Origin: Tetragonia tetragonoides
Taxonomy: Eukaryota > Streptophyta > Magnoliopsida > Caryophyllales > Aizoaceae
DNA: 64,000 nucleotides
Assembly: GCA_038025085.1 (NCBI GenBank)
Contig: CM076142.1
Span: forward strand, 5,926,501 to 5,990,500
Reading direction: 5' to 3'
The notes below the pieces were generated by a model. The model saw only the letters and a list, made by a program, of their open reading frames with translations, was not told where the DNA came from and did not search any database. The position numbers were made by a program, and so were the translations under genes. Position 1 is the stretch's first letter, and the number at the start of each line of letters is the position of its first letter. Positions 45,779-60,100 of the stretch are shown one piece after another.

Positions 45779-46384
45779 TTTGGGGATGTTAATTGATATG
45801 ATATTTGTTAGGTTTGTATTGAAAAATAACTTTATTTTATAATTTTTACTTGCTTTAAGAGAAAATAAAGGTCGAATCTAACCTTAAAAAACGAAAATAA
45901 CATTTCGACATACATGAAGAAATAAATAGCTTCAAATACGAACCCAAATGGTTGATTTGGCCGGTAAAAAAAAATTCTTACAAGAAGCCTACCATTTATT
46001 GTCATTCAAACAACTTTTAATACTTTCTAATATATACAACTAAATGGGAAAATTCTCGAAGTGGCCTAAATAACCATCAAGATTTCATGCAACTGTCCAT
46101 GCTGGGTTCTACAAAGGAAACATCTAGATGCTTACACTAAGTACTCAAAAAAAAAAAATCTTACACCAGGAAATATATGGACCAACAAGCACAATTTGAA
46201 AATTTAATAAAACCATAATTTCTTACAATAATGTTAAATACTAAAACAAATCAGTCCATGATATGACGATAACAGTAATAGTTGTGGTTTCAATCATGTT
46301 GTTCACCACATGATTCAGAAAGCAAATAGAGCACTAGATCCCCATGTCTAAATTTTGACAACTTACTAATATGAACAAAGTGAC
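45779..46384. other. AT-rich stretch downstream of NF-YA
   Basis: No gene is seen. The part nearest 46384 is presumably the distal 3' UTR and terminator region of the NF-YA gene. Confidence 0.45.
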
Positions 46385-46405
46385 TGAGCCAAGGATGACT
46401 TCCCT
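46385..46405 (-). promoter_or_regulatory. miR169 target site in NF-YA 3' UTR
   Basis: The plus strand reads TGAGCCAAGGATGACTTCCC, that is miR169 itself (TGAGCCAAGGATGACTTGCC) with a mismatch at position 18 and a further one at position 21. The minus-strand mRNA therefore carries a near-perfect complementary site, about 77 nt downstream of the stop codon. miR169 cleavage of NF-YA 3' UTRs is well established in plants. Confidence 0.9.
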
Positions 46406-46481
46406 TCAGGAACAACCAGCAGCCAAATTCTCCTACAGGGTGATCTGTCAACCTGAGAAAAAGACGGCTCTGTCGGTTTCC

Positions 46482-49400
46482 TTAAACATAGTTTCCCCCA
46501 CCACCTTGCATTGGTCCCCCTATGCGAGATGAGTAGCTGGAGAAGCTGAATTCCAGTGGATGGTAAATATCTTCACCGGTAGAAGTACTAGTGACATCGG
46601 AACCAGAAGTGGTGGAGGTCCCTTCCCTACAGTTTTGTTGCTGATGTACAGATTCGAACCTGTCCCCAACCAAGTGGTGTGGAACTGAGCCTGAAACATT
46701 CTGGCGGTCAGCAGCTGAGGCAGGTTTGGACTCTTGGAGCTTTTTCTTGTTAAGAAACCGCCCACCAGTTCCCCTAGCTCTCTTTAGTGCATGTTGATGT
46801 CGAGATTCATGAAGATACGGCTACAGCAGATAAAGGTGAAAACATTTAGACTGCATGACTAATTAGTCTGTATGTCAGTAGTATTTTCCCTATAAGTTCA
46901 TGGTTTCAATTAGGTTCTTCTTTCTAATGACAACACAACCTTGAGTGCCTTTCTGATTATAACTTTTGTCCAGGATGAAGTTGTTAAGATTCCTAGAGCC
47001 TGAAGGATGAACAGCACTGGAAAATGGTAAGGATTTTCAGTAAAGTCTCGTTCTCACATGGAGTAGCAAGTTTATGCACCCTTGTCTTGAGGTATTGGTC
47101 GAACTTACAATCATTCATCATAAGGAAAGAATAAGTAACTGAAATGCATGAGAACAACTACGTGATAGAAAATTGCCGCTGCTAGGGTTTGAATATTTGG
47201 CTGCGGAACAATTTAATGGTGTTGCAGGCAGGAAGTGCCTTCTCACTTCCGACAGCTCTAACGATCTATCCCCTAGTTCAGGCCCAAGGCTCTTCTTACC
47301 CAGCCCAAAAGCGAAAATGAAAATGCACAACATGATGGATGGCTGAGTCACATGATATCATCCTACTAGTACTCTGAACTCCAATGCATTATAGACACAG
47401 AACTACAGGTGAGTTTACATACCTTTCGATTTTTGGCGAGTTTGTTTTGAGCCTCAAGCTTAGCACGGTACTGCCGCCTCCTTAGGATTCCGTGATACTG
47501 TTTTGGATTGACATAAATGGGCTCACTTGTTGAAAGATCAAGCGGGAGAGGAATACGAGTTGGCATAACTCCCATCACCTGGGAATGGTGGCCTATGCCA
47601 ATGTGTTTCACTGGTAAGTACCTCATAATAGGATAGAGGAAAGACATTTTGATGATGAAACAATAAACAGAGTTGTTTAAATATTTGCTAACTAGATGAC
47701 CTAAAAAAGAATCTGCATTTAAAATCCGCAAATTGTTGTAGAATCTATAAGGTGGAAACCACACAGAAATATACAATCATATATAACACCAACTTGGATG
47801 AATGAAGCTACTAAAGATAGTAGTCAACTAAGGGCATTATGAGCAACTCCTTAAAAGTTGCATACTTCTTAAAGAAACTTATATGGACAGTACAACAATG
47901 AGACAAGCCACTTTCCCATTAAATATTAGGTAAAACATGTGGGAAAGAATAAGAGGAAAGGAGATACAAAATATAATTGATGTAAAGAGAAAGTAGTACT
48001 GCATTGTACAACGCAGTACTGGTAAGTCTCTTTCCATCAGATCTCTTCTAAATTTTTAGTGAATGATTGTTCACAAAAGGTTATGAAATGGAGTAAAAGG
48101 GATGGGGAGCAAAAACCTAAACTACTAACATATTATTTGGACTTGCCACCCCATAAACGAAAAAAACAGAGAGAAAAAAGATAATGATATTCATCAATAA
48201 ACATTGGCTGAAGCATCTTAAGACTGACATTCATCTATCATCTAAAGGTGCTTTTTTTAGAATACTTAATACTACTAGATTTGTCAATCTTGCTTTCTTT
48301 AGTAAATTAGTAAAGATCCTGGAATGATGCCCAGAACTTCCACCACAAAAGTAGGTAAAGAATGATATAAATAGTTTCTAGCACAATCTATTATTCCCCT
48401 AAGAGAAATTAGGTGACATAGTGGTGTCAACTTTATCTACTTATGAACAATTATACAACATCAGTAACAAATTTATTCTTGTTTTGACTTCATATTAGGA
48501 GAAGTATGGCTCAAGAGGGCTACAAGTGGCTGTCTAAATTTTCAACTAGAATCTCGTAGGCAATTTTAGTGTTAACATGTGGCATAGTGTAATCCACTAT
48601 CCTAATACCGATATTTAGTTAGTTTGGACCACAAAACACTTTCCCGCTCACCCTCTTTCTACTTCAGCAAACACACTTTCCCCAAGCCATCATAAGTTTG
48701 CACAAGCAGGAGGTAAAATACATGGTTGTGCATTGGCATGCTAGCAGTAAAGTTCATCAACTCAACTAAGAAAGAAGGGAAGGGGCTAGGCTTCCAGCGT
48801 ATGATGTAGACCCTAATTCCTCCGCATCCTTCTCATCATCAAATGGGTTGTGTTTTCATTGATGAAATTAAACGATATTCCTACCGACTCTAGAATCGCA
48901 CAAGTGAAGTGCTTACCACAGCTTGAGACCCATATGTAGAGAGTACACCATTGAAGTATTGATCAGGAAAAGAGACAGCAAGTTGAGGCTGAAACAGGAA
49001 AAAAGAATCACCAAATGTCACTAAAAATTGAATTCCAAAAACCAATGAAGGGGCTATGTGCACATACATAGGAGTGGTTATAATCAGCTTGTAGATGAGG
49101 TAAGATGAAGTTTTCAGTTCCCACTGCTGATGTGAACTTGTTGCCTTCTTCATGTTTCCCATGAGATGCATTATATCCTGAGTCAGAAACAAAAGGGCAA
49201 ACATGACTAAATACCCTAGCAAATTGATATAAAATGTACCAGGTTTTTCTTTTGAGGGGTAAAATAGGAATACTGCATAAGACACTCATAGTATATAAAA
49301 GGATCAGAAACACCCATTAATAAGGCAATGACTAGAAGTCTATAGATGAAGAATGTTACTTTCCTTTTAAGCTATAACGTTAAACATGTAACCAAACAAA

Positions 49401-51384
49401 ACAGCAAAACTCGTTAACTAGTGAGGAAATTACATGGTCATAGTTAGTCGTTAGATATATATAGCCTCCTCCCTCCAGGAAATGCATTCTTTCAGACACT
49501 GGCAAGGAACTAACATTCTCTTCTCTGGTGATTGCTAGGCTAGAGTATTAGAGAGAGTAATGATTCTTCCACTTTCTGTTCTTTTCAACTTTTTTGGCAA
49601 TCAAGATCCCAGACTAGAACTGACAATTTACATCAATTGCATCGCTGCAGCTATGCACCTAAAAGAGCGTCCCTTATTAGTTAAAAAAACACCAGATCAA
49701 GCTAAAAACATCATTTCCACCATCAGGTTAAAAGCACAGCCTGTGTGATACTTCTCTTTTTTGCACTTCACCCTGTGTATAACTTTTACCTACTCGTAAG
49801 TTGTAGTTGTACCAATATGCTTTAAGGAATATGTAGCACATGTGATCAACATTAGGGTGCACACCTATATCCACTTCTCCATGAAAAGAAATTCACGAGC
49901 CATGGGCCTTCCACTTCCACACAGCAATGCTCCATCAAGCTTTTACCCATTGTGAAAAATTCCAAACTGCTGCCTCCTAGGAGCCTGGGCCTTGTCTCAG
50001 TCCCAGTGTGACATGATCATCCTTCCAGACCAGCTATTGATCATCGCCTTGGTAAGATATTGCGTAACTAGGTAATCAGACACAAGTCCCTCCTTGGATG
50101 GATACCTCCCTTTTCTCCTTATCCTACGGGGTATTAGAAGCCGTTTCCAGCTGCTCGACTGGATCTCACACGTCACTCCTTACTCACCCGTCCCCCCCTG
50201 GAAACTGTACTTAGCCCTGTGTTGCTACAACTAAATCATTTTTCCCTTGACTTTTAGTTGTTTTATCTTCCAACAAAACCTTGGTCTCCCACAATACCTA
50301 TTTCACCATACTTCTACCCCTCAGACCTCAGTAGTTCACTCCGAGTAGATCCCTTTTCAACAAAGCTGAAAGCGTCATTCTTTTCCCAGCCAAATCAAAC
50401 GCCTTCTCAACTGTTTTCCAGTTGGCAAGTTGTGCTTTTTCCAGTCTAAGGTCTCCACTTAAGGGCTAAGGTTGTGTACAACGGTAGACATAACAGTCAT
50501 CGGGTGGGTGGGTGGATGGTAGTTCACTAAAAAATTCTTAACCGTCCTGTTCTGTTTTGTTTTTTTGGATGGGCATATAACGTCAACAAAAATAGCTATT
50601 TGTTGTTCCACCAAGCCTCCCGGGCTTCCCCTTCCATCCCCGACCCTTGCCCCACACAAGAAAAGTTACAGTACTCTGATGATGGAGTTTGCCTCAGTAT
50701 ACCAACTTCAAGCTAACTACACAAAGGATCCACTAAGTTTCTCATTAATGAAGTCTTTTGCCATTAACAACCACACATGAGAGCTAGAAATATGGTTCCG
50801 CACGTCTGAAGAGAATTGTCATGCTTAAATATCGTTCCAGGGGTAGAATAAATGAAGTACTAGTCAAATGTTCCTAGCACTATCAGAAACATGTTCCAGA
50901 TAAGATTTCATTCCTCAAGATGTTCAGATTCTCCGGAATCTCACCACAAATTATTCAACATATACATCAGGGAATAACACACAGCGACAGATCTGAGCAA
51001 AAACTAGGACTCTAGAGATCCAGCAAGTAACCTGAATCAATCAAATCTTAATATGTATCGAGTTTCGGTGCAATAACTCCTACCTGACTGTGTGAAACCC
51101 ATTCTTTGAGGATTAAGGTTGTTTTCTCCAGTACCAGCAGCTCTAGGATAAGATTGACCAGTTGATTGAGTTGAACATGAGTCCTGATCTTGAAATGAGA
51201 AATCCAACAACTTCACACTCTGGTAGTGTTGAGCAGAGACTCCTGATTTCAAGGCTGAATTTTTTGATAAACCAGTTTCCTGACAATGTGACTCGATGGG
51301 TGACCACCACGACTGGCAACTATGGCCAGAGTCAGATGTTGATTTTGCAGTTCTGATATCTGGTTCCTTCATAGATCCTTGCAT
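46482..51384 (-). CDS. NF-YA: NF-YA (CCAAT-binding factor subunit A), 5 coding exons
   Basis: Coding exons on the minus strand: 51384-51084, 49177-49068, 48988-48917, 47578-47423, 46820-46482; the phases agree and give 325 residues. NF-YA joins NF-YB/NF-YC in the nucleus and contacts CCAAT boxes. The first exon holds the family phrase [16 protein letters not shown], typical of the NF-YA3/8 group. The conserved core is [34 protein letters not shown] (subunit contact), split by an intron from [27 protein letters not shown] (DNA contact). The C-terminus is Ser/Gly-rich. I chose the ATG at 51384 (MQGSMKEPD); one or more non-coding leader exons must lie upstream, probably near 53.4-53.6 kb. A miR169 site follows the stop. 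Confidence 0.92.
49905..50235 (-). pseudogene. Plastid-type 16S rRNA gene fragment (NUPT) in NF-YA intron
   Basis: The plus strand matches the antisense of plastid 16S rRNA in order: ACTTCCACACAGCAATGCTCC, CCCATTGTGAAAAATTCC, CTGCTGCCTCCTAGGAGCCT, GTCTCAGTCCCAGTGTGACA, GATCATCGCCTTGGTAAGAT, CTACGGGGTATTAGAAGCCG, TTTCCAGCTG and TTACTCACCCGTCC. Differences from the plastid sequence as I remember it are largely C-to-T and G-to-A, as expected after methylation of inserted organelle DNA. It covers roughly 16S positions 100-430 and is not functional. A mitochondrial 16S-like copy of plastid DNA is an alternative source. Ends are approximate. Confidence 0.85.
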
Positions 51385-53389
51385 TCTTGTTAATAACTGC
51401 CACAAAATTCCCATTACTTCAGTTATACATTGTACAAACTGGAACTTCAACAGCTAAAGAATATGATAAAATAGCAGTCCCTTATAATAGTCACCTGCCA
51501 AAGAGAGGCCAACTTGTGTAGCAAATGATAAACGATCTATATATCTAGAAGTATGATTAAGTATATCTCAAACTCACTGAGCAGTCAGCATGCAACCCAA
51601 ACATATTGTCCTGAAGTCTAGATGCACCACTGCCCATTTCCAGGCTCATTTGTTTATTTGAGATCACCATGCAAAGGTAGTGCATTAAGTGGTACAGAAA
51701 AGCTATATCGACTAACAACTAACAAGTAGTACATAGCAACAGTGTCTCTTATCACATTCAACTTCCAATATATACTACTAGCAAACGCACCACTAGTTAC
51801 TTCTACCTGTGCCGCTCTGTTCCACTAAACTACCATTCAGATGGTCCAATGGTTAGGAAGAAATGGACAAAGACCTTAACCCCTGGTTTTACCATTCATA
51901 ATGCTCCAGTGTACATGCCATGAAGCAACACACAGATATATGACCAGCTATCAAAACTTCAACTCAAGTGTCCAACAAAGGAAGCTCAGAAAGTTATCTC
52001 ATCGAACTACTCATTGACTTACTTCTATTTTACCCTTTATTCCCTCCTCTCCACTCGAGAGCTCATAGCAACTGAGAAGACAAGCTCATCATGTGACAAA
52101 ATGGACGCCAGCAATTCTGAAAGGTACTTTTTTTTTGGATCACACCAATCTTCACGCCCTTCTCCAACATGAAGAGCAGGATTTTGTCTGTTACGTAAGA
52201 CCCTAAAGATGGGGAAGAGATTACTTATGGAAGCATCAGTAGCCTCAGAAAGGCTGTGCACATTGCACAGTGAAAGCCCAACCGCAAACTAATCACAAAT
52301 CCCAAGGCATACGGGCTGGCCTCACAACGTCCAAAAGTTGAACTCTTTGTCCTCACAGGGTCTAAAAGGAAGGCACATGTTGAAGTGAGTAACGCACACA
52401 AAACTTAGAAAGGTAAAAACTAGATATTAGGGCTCCTCATCTAAAACAGAACCCTAATACGAGTACAGATATTCAACGTAGGACCACATAGGGCGTCACA
52501 TTAATAATGTCCAAGGTATGTGAATAACATGATTTGAAAGTTCAAACTCAATTTCAGAGGTATCTGCAACCATTGACACTCTATGAACCAAATCAGATAC
52601 AACAATGAAGTAAGTAATTAGCTTCGATCACAATGCACATTTGAAAGGAAAACTTGTGGATTTAGCTAAGGTAGCAAGTAAAGCCTCCAGGCTCATTTGC
52701 CTGTTTGTAACCAGTCTACATACATGTGGCTCGTCTTTAACTTAACTAAAAAGAAAACATTTGAAGGCAAAACCAGAATGAACAGTAGAAAAGCTTAGAT
52801 GTTTCTGGACTTTGATTAAGGATACAGGTTGATACAACAAAACATGTAAGTCAATAAGGACAAACTCAGAGAGTCAACCACATGTCACTTTAACCCAAAG
52901 CCATCCTAAAGAGCAAAAGACCCATGATTAAGCATAAAGGAAGGACCCCTGTTATCAGGACGATCTTCGAGATTGATAGGAATGAAATTCTTTGATCATA
53001 CACAACATAAATAGATGAGCTAAACTATAGACTAAAAGGAGCAAGATTTCAATTAAATAGGCTTCAGAGATTCCAATATAACACCAGCAACAACTGATAC
53101 CCAAAATGGAAACTCTTTTCCCAATTGCTAAACCCAGAAAGTCAAATCTCCATGAATCAAAAAGTGGAAAAATAAATCGACCATTTTAAACATACTAACC
53201 AACCACCAAGCAGAATTACCAGGTTCATTAGCAACGAAAACATACCCACAAATCACAATTCCCAACTGAAGCTTCCTCATAATCCCAAAACGAGATTAAC
53301 ACTAAACTTATCTTTAATCACATAATTATCAATTAACCCATTAAAGAACTAACATAAATCATGAGATATACTATTATTAAACAATACCC

Positions 53390-53640
53390 AGAAAGATTGA
53401 AGACAAAAAATAGTACAAACCCCAGAATTTATAGTAATTGAAAAGGCAAGAAAAAAAAAAGAAGGGGGAATTTGAGAGGACCTTTGGGATTTGGTGATGA
53501 AGAGATCAAACATTCGAAGTACAGCTGTTGGGAGGCTTTTGGGCATGTCTCCTTCCTTGAAAACACCCCCCAATTCAATTCTCTCTCTCTCTCTCTCTTT
53601 CTCTCTCTCACACTCTCACTGTTTGCTCTCTCAAGTTTAT
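53390..53640 (-). promoter_or_regulatory. Probable NF-YA leader exon with upstream ORF
   Basis: A (CT)n-type tract (minus-strand GA) at 53580-53615 precedes an ATG at 53546 on the minus strand that opens MPKSLPTAVLRMFDLFITKS and stays open for over 50 codons. A donor-like GGGTATTG lies near 53389. NF-YA genes usually have a non-coding first exon far upstream, so this is the likely place. The uORF is an inference; it could also be an alternative N-terminus. Confidence 0.4.
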
Positions 53641-53820
53641 CTTAAAAATCTTGGCTTTACTGCAAAGACTGAACTTACAGGCTAATAAGAACTCCAAAAA
53701 GGACGGTTTGTTTGCCCATTTCAAAGCTCCCCAAAAAACAAAAAAAGAACCCACCTTTGTTGTTCTCAAAAGCCTCAAATGCTTAGTTTCACCATGTAAA
53801 ATGTAATCACCACTATGCAC

Positions 53821-56800
53821 AACTATCCCACCACCCTCTCCTTATTTTATGTTTAGGATATTATTTCTCTTTCCTTTACTTTAATTAATCCTAACTATAG
53901 GACAAGCTCAACTGTTATGAGATTAATCTTTTGCAATTTTAAATATTTCTTCTGTTGTTTTGTACTGTTGATACCAGAGTGGAAAGGAAGTGGGCCTTTA
54001 TGGACCCCCAACAAAAAAAATTAAAAGTTGATTTTTTTTAATGATGTCATGAAGTATTAATATCTAACTAATATTCTAATGTTTTCTGTAATAAAAATGG
54101 TTTTCTTTAGCCGCCCTTGAGTTTTAGGGACTTATGGCTGAGGTTCTGTGGCCTATATTAGGTGCATTCATGTAGGAGAATATATAGAGCTAATGTATTC
54201 ATGTGTTCAAACTATATACTAGGTTGACTACTGAATTAGTGTGAATTGTGAAATATAAGCAACAGACCAGCAAGTAAACATGTTGGAAATTTTAAAGTAC
54301 ATAGGATTATCTATATACTAGAAAAGGAAAAAGAAAATTAGAGAACTAAAGACTTTTGAGTAGTAATTACTCATTAGAGGGCAGGAAGAGAGGATAAGTA
54401 TGTGACTAATGTTGAATGTTAGCAGTCAATCATTCTTTTCCAAAGCTAAAGTTAGTCAACATATACTTAATACTCCAATTCTCTTGGTTTTTGGTGTTTC
54501 AAGAAGAAATAAATTTGACCAATAATGTATTACTACTATAATCGGGTTACACAAAAACTTGTATAAGACGGTCTTTTTGTAATTTTTGGTGAGACATCGA
54601 TCACTTTTCAATGAAATAAGGGCCATTGCTCATCATAAGTGACCTCTACAATCTAGATAATGACCCCATTTTTCTATGAGTTGGTCTCATACAAGACTTG
54701 TTGATCATATTATTACGTAATAAAGTAAAAATTGGAATGAAAGATTTCAGCTTTTAAGTGACCACGTGTTCTTTTCAACTTAGAGTATCAACTGTTAGTC
54801 TGTTACTCATCAGCGTATGCAAAGGGCTTGATGAAAAGGTATATGGTGCCCTAAAATTTAAAGTCACTTTAAATAGATATTAAACATTTTTTATTGAACT
54901 TAAAATTTAAAGTCTAATATCAGGAATAGATAGTAAGTTATATCAGTAATATCAGGAATAGATAGTAAGTTATATCAGTAACATCAGTAAAATGACATTG
55001 AGCTACTTAAAACTTAAGGAAATATGCATTTAACTTCCTTGTAATTTAATTTGTTTTCTCATGGGATGATGAAGATTGTTATGATGATGAATTTCAATAC
55101 AAGCTTCGTGGCAACTTTTGGTTTTGATTGGCAACATGTCCCCTGCACATTTCGTGTTTCTTGTGAAGTTAGATACCTCGTACCATGAATATGATGTCTG
55201 CCGACCATCAACCACGCACTTAAGATTGTTTATCAAAACAATTATCCAATTTATTCACACCGAATTTTAAAGATAAGTTTTTCCTTTTATAAAATCTCAG
55301 TCTCTCAGTCACTTTGCATATTTGTGTTCTTTTATCTTAAGTAAAAGCGAGTGCAAATTTACGCAACCTTAATCTTACATTTAAGTTAGTTCAGAGCAAG
55401 TAGTTTTCTTATGGGGATTTAAGCACTTGCTGCATAAAGAGAAATCAGCTGATGAAATGGTGTTTAAACTGTTTGGAATCGAAATATCGTAACATTTATT
55501 ACTCTCTCCGTCCCACAAGTATATCGTCGTATTCCATTGAAGTGATGACCATATGTTGCTATTTGTCTAGTCCAATTTTGTTAAGCTAGCTGCAGGTTCG
55601 TAAGAAGCCAATACAGGGTAGAACAGTGAACATTAGTGGGTTGTTCAACACTGGCTCAGCTTAAATCTTGAAGGCAATATATAGTGCTACTTTGACATGA
55701 ACACAGTATTAAATAAGTGCAGAAAGAGAGAGGACTCTTTTAGCAGATCAGATCTGAACCTGAACAGGTAAGGAATGAGACTTTTCTCACAGTACTATGC
55801 AGAGAATGTGGAATATGTCAGAAAACATCAGACCTCTAAATAATTTTCACCCACAGCATGATCTGTTTTGATCTGGGTCTGTGTGTTTCCTTTTTTTTTT
55901 TTTTTTTTTTTTTTATACTAAGTTCAGTTGGCAGGAGAATGTATCTATATTAATCAGGATGTGTGCTGTAGAAGTATTGAATAATGATAACTCAGAATAG
56001 CACATGTTTTCATCAAGCAACCGATCCTAGATGCGCTTGCGTGATCCTACGATGTTATCTGCTTTGCTGTTTCTGGTTTTCGGGTGCCGAATATCTGAGC
56101 ATATTCTAGGTAGTTCTGCCTACAATCTCCTTCCAACCATCATAATGCTAATCAATCACTTTCTTAATACCCAAGGGAAATGGTCACATGTGAATGAATA
56201 AGATATGAATTGCAGCTATAAGTTTATTAGCAAGTTAAGCATAAAATTTGGGGCTAAGTTGTGCTTGTTAAAAGAGCGATACAGTTTACCGATGAAAACT
56301 CATGGTGAATAACAATGAAATAGTCATACATTCCCACAATTCAAGCCAAGATTGTCTGACAGACTACGCCACAGGCCCACAGGAGTGCTTCGAATCTATC
56401 CTGGAACCAAACCAGACATGAAAAAATGCAGATCAAGCATTCTCACTTGTAGAACTTTATTATGAAAATATAAATGGAATACAGTATATTATCCGAAAAC
56501 AAAACAGAATCCAGTATTTCAATACAAGGAACTTCATCAGCCAATAGAGTCTGACAATACCGAAACCACTGTACAATTCGAAATCCTTCCTGAAAACATC
56601 AATGTACAAGCAACACCAGATGCAAAAAAATGCAAATCAGGCAAATATGCCCCATTAACAGAGTAAGTATTCTTAGTACAAGGAAGTTTATTAGCAATAT
56701 AACCAAGAGATATATACTAATATATAAATCATCCCCAGCTGCCAATTTGTGCAGAACAGCACAGAAACCATATGGAGTCATAGACTGTCAATTTGATCTT

Positions 56801-57154
56801 CCTCAAAGAATTGGGTTTCAGAATCCACAGCAGCCATCCCCAAGCAACCTTTCAAGATAAAACTACGAAAAGGCTTGTGCTTTAATATCCTCAAAGACTT
56901 CGTTCTGATGGCTTCACAAGGACCAGCAATTAGCAAAACCAAGTAATGCATTCACAAGTTCCAATCAATTATTTGCAAAGAATAACAGCAAAGAAAATGC
57001 ACGAAATTGCAGCATTTCCAGTTCTTGGCAGCAGATTTGACAGGCGACGCAAGTATTACAATCATTTACCAAGAACAGCAATCACCTTTCATCAACCTTG
57101 AGGCCTTCACTGGTCTAGAGAAGAGTTTAAAACACAGACCTGGTTATCAATTTA
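53821..57154. other. Intergenic between NF-YA and PDAT1
   Basis: No gene was found in this 3.3-kb stretch. It contains a two-copy 32-bp direct repeat near 54917-54980 (ATATCAGGAATAGATAGTAA), a TACTCTCTCCGTCCCACAAG MITE-like end at about 55499, and a T24 tract at about 55891. The right end is the PDAT1 3' UTR. Confidence 0.55.
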
Positions 57155-60100
57155 TTATAACTTTAAGTTGATCTTCTTTGCCCATTCGAAGATATCGGAA
57201 TGAACACGATCACCTCCTAAATCCTCCCCAGTTTGTCCAGCAGCTACCCTCATGACATCCTCGATCAAAGCAAAGTTTCCCATTATATCAACGTGGGCAC
57301 CACTTTGGGTCCCACGGCCTTCCAATAGGTTAGCTGGAGGAGCATGGTCATACTCTCTTATGTAAGTCCGGATTCCTGAAGGATTATATCTGGTCTTTCC
57401 ACGCCAACCCTTAGCACACATGAACCCTGAGCTCAAAACCGGCACTGTCTCATCTCCATCAGTTAGGAATACTCCATCAGCCAAACAACTCTCTTTCTCT
57501 TTCTCATTTGCTGAAATATTCATCTGGAATGGAATACTGCAATCAGCAGAAGGAGATACTTGGTACACATATGCTCTCTCAGTTGGGATACCAACTCCGT
57601 ACAAAGAAAAAATTTCCATTTCAGGTGCATTTGGTAATCTGGAAGTTTAGTCCAAGCAAAGGAAAAGATCAGTAAACATCGCCATCAAAATTCTAGTTCA
57701 ACCAAATCCCCAGCACTAATCATGTGTTATTCCAAAAGAACAGGAGGTGGAAATCGGGAAAGTAACAAGTGAGTAGAAACCTGTTATGATATCTAGATAC
57801 CAACGTGCAACATGTACAGAAACAAGAATTAATCCAATCAAAGCAAACAAGAAAATCTGATTGTTGATATAGATGTCAAGGAAACTTACTTGATCTCCAG
57901 TGGGTTCGACCAATATTTGAAATGCTGATACTTTGGGTCATCCAAGTCCTCCGCAATTCCATATGAAAATTGAGCATCACCGCGTGCCATCATTTTTGGA
58001 GCAACAAAATGAAGCAGGTCCACAATTTCACCAGCTGTATATACTTTGTAGTCAGCGACAGCTTTTATTCCGCCAACCCCCATGTCATGATACTCAGTCC
58101 AGACATCCCGACAAGAAGTATTTGCAACATTATTTCCCTTGACAGCACCCTAGGGAAAGGAACAGCTAAGCAGTTTATATCACAAATGTTAAACTTGGAT
58201 CACGCAATTTATGCAGAAGTCTATGCATATGAAAGGATACCTCTCTGTGAGGCAACTCCTCTTTCATTTAGGAAAGATAAACAACCAACCAGTATTGTTC
58301 AGTCATTATTTTTATCTTGAACTAAACATTTTACAAGGACATCCCCTTTTGTGACCAAAACAGGTGCACACGGCTTCTATCACAATAAGATCTGTCAGAT
58401 ATACCACTTGACCCTAGGAATGGAGAGAGGCTGTTGTTCTGAACTCTGATTATCAATAAAGATTTGTTGTACTACAATAATCCCATGATTTATAGCAATC
58501 TTCAGTCCCTCTATAGGAAACCCTTGATAGCCACTTCATTTGTTTGCTTTATATGATTACATGTCATGTTTTATAGGAAAATTTTACATTCCAAACAGAA
58601 CTCTCTTCATCTGTTTGAGTCAAATTTTGTCCTATGCAAAACTTTTCTAGCACAAAATGGTGGCCGAACTAGAAAAAGAGGAAACCAGAGGCGTAGAATC
58701 AAAATGAATAAGGGATATGCTTCCTCGTACCTAAATTGACTTAAGCAAAACTAAAATGTCTTACCCTGAAATCAACCCTCTCAATCTCAGAAGGAGGTGT
58801 CTCAGCCACATCTTTGCCAAATGATATAATCCTACCATAATAGACCTTCTCTTTACCAGAATCCTGAGCTGCATCCTCTTTGCTTCTTGATGAGGTAGTT
58901 ACATTGTTCTTTTGCTTTCTCTTACGGGGATTATAGCCTTCTTCAGGTGACCAGTCAAGACCACCCCATATAGTGTCTCCACCTTTTGGTATCATTGACA
59001 TAGTAGCATCCCAGGTACGAGTCATTCTCATCACATGCTGCAATGTCTGAAAATGGAATATATCATAATCCAAAACACCTGGTGCAATGGCCCTACAAAT
59101 GAACATAAGATCCATTGAATATAAACATTTGTGCCAATCACCCAGATGAGATACTCCTATTTCAGAAAAGAAATCTACAACGGAAAGTAACAGCAGACCT
59201 GGCAACTGCAATGTCCCTGGCTTCAGCTGAGAACAACCCAGGAACAGCCTTTGGAACACCTAGAAATGGTCCACCAATGTTCATCACAGCTTTTATGTGT
59301 TTTGCGCACCAATCTGGGCCGCCGCCACCTCCCATTGGAGCTGGAGCCTCCACCCATTTCATAAAATGGAGGAAGTACAAAACCCCCATGGAGTGGGGAA
59401 CAATAACTGCCTTCTTCCCACCATTAATTGCAACCATAAGCTCTATGTTACTTTTTATCCGGCTCAGAGTTTGATCCCTAACCTGGTCATTTTGAATTTG
59501 GAAAGGACATCAAAATGGAAGAGCATTCAAAGAGGTACAGAAGATAAAACATAGACTTAATCTGAAACAATGGAAGAGAAAAGCTTATAATGTCAAACAT
59601 TAAATTGAAACCTTGACGCTACCTCAGTATTTTGGAAAGATAATCTCCAATCATATGAAGCCATATACATGTTTTTCTCTTCATAACCTATACGTGCCAA
59701 ATTAGCAATCAAAACTGCCCATACAAAATATCCAGCAGCAAAATAATCTGCAGCGACAAGTCCAGGGACAGGTCTAACCCTTATACCAGGAGGGTCAAGT
59801 CCAGATTCATTGTCAAGTGACATATGATCAACCCAGCATAATGGTCTACATAAGATGAAACGGAAAAACTGAATCAGTGTGCATAATCTCAGTGCTAAAA
59901 TAGCGTACTAAGTAGTAAGTACAACTTTCAAAAATTTTGCACCGGAAAAAGAAAAAGTGCAAGTTTCAATTTTAGAAATAAAATTAGCCCATTATACTAA
60001 GAATTTTGCCTCCAACAGTTTACGACCCATATAATCTGCCAAGAACCAAAACAATGCAGTTCAGCAGTATAAATTGTGGCTCCTGTAATATCCCGCTAAT

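Noticed and set aside
49905..50235. Functional rRNA gene or bacterial contamination
   Set aside because: Only a decayed 330-bp part of 16S is present, inside an intron of a plant gene.
57420..58320. Plus-strand frames opposite PDAT1
   Set aside because: Antisense shadows of PDAT1 exons 5 and 6.
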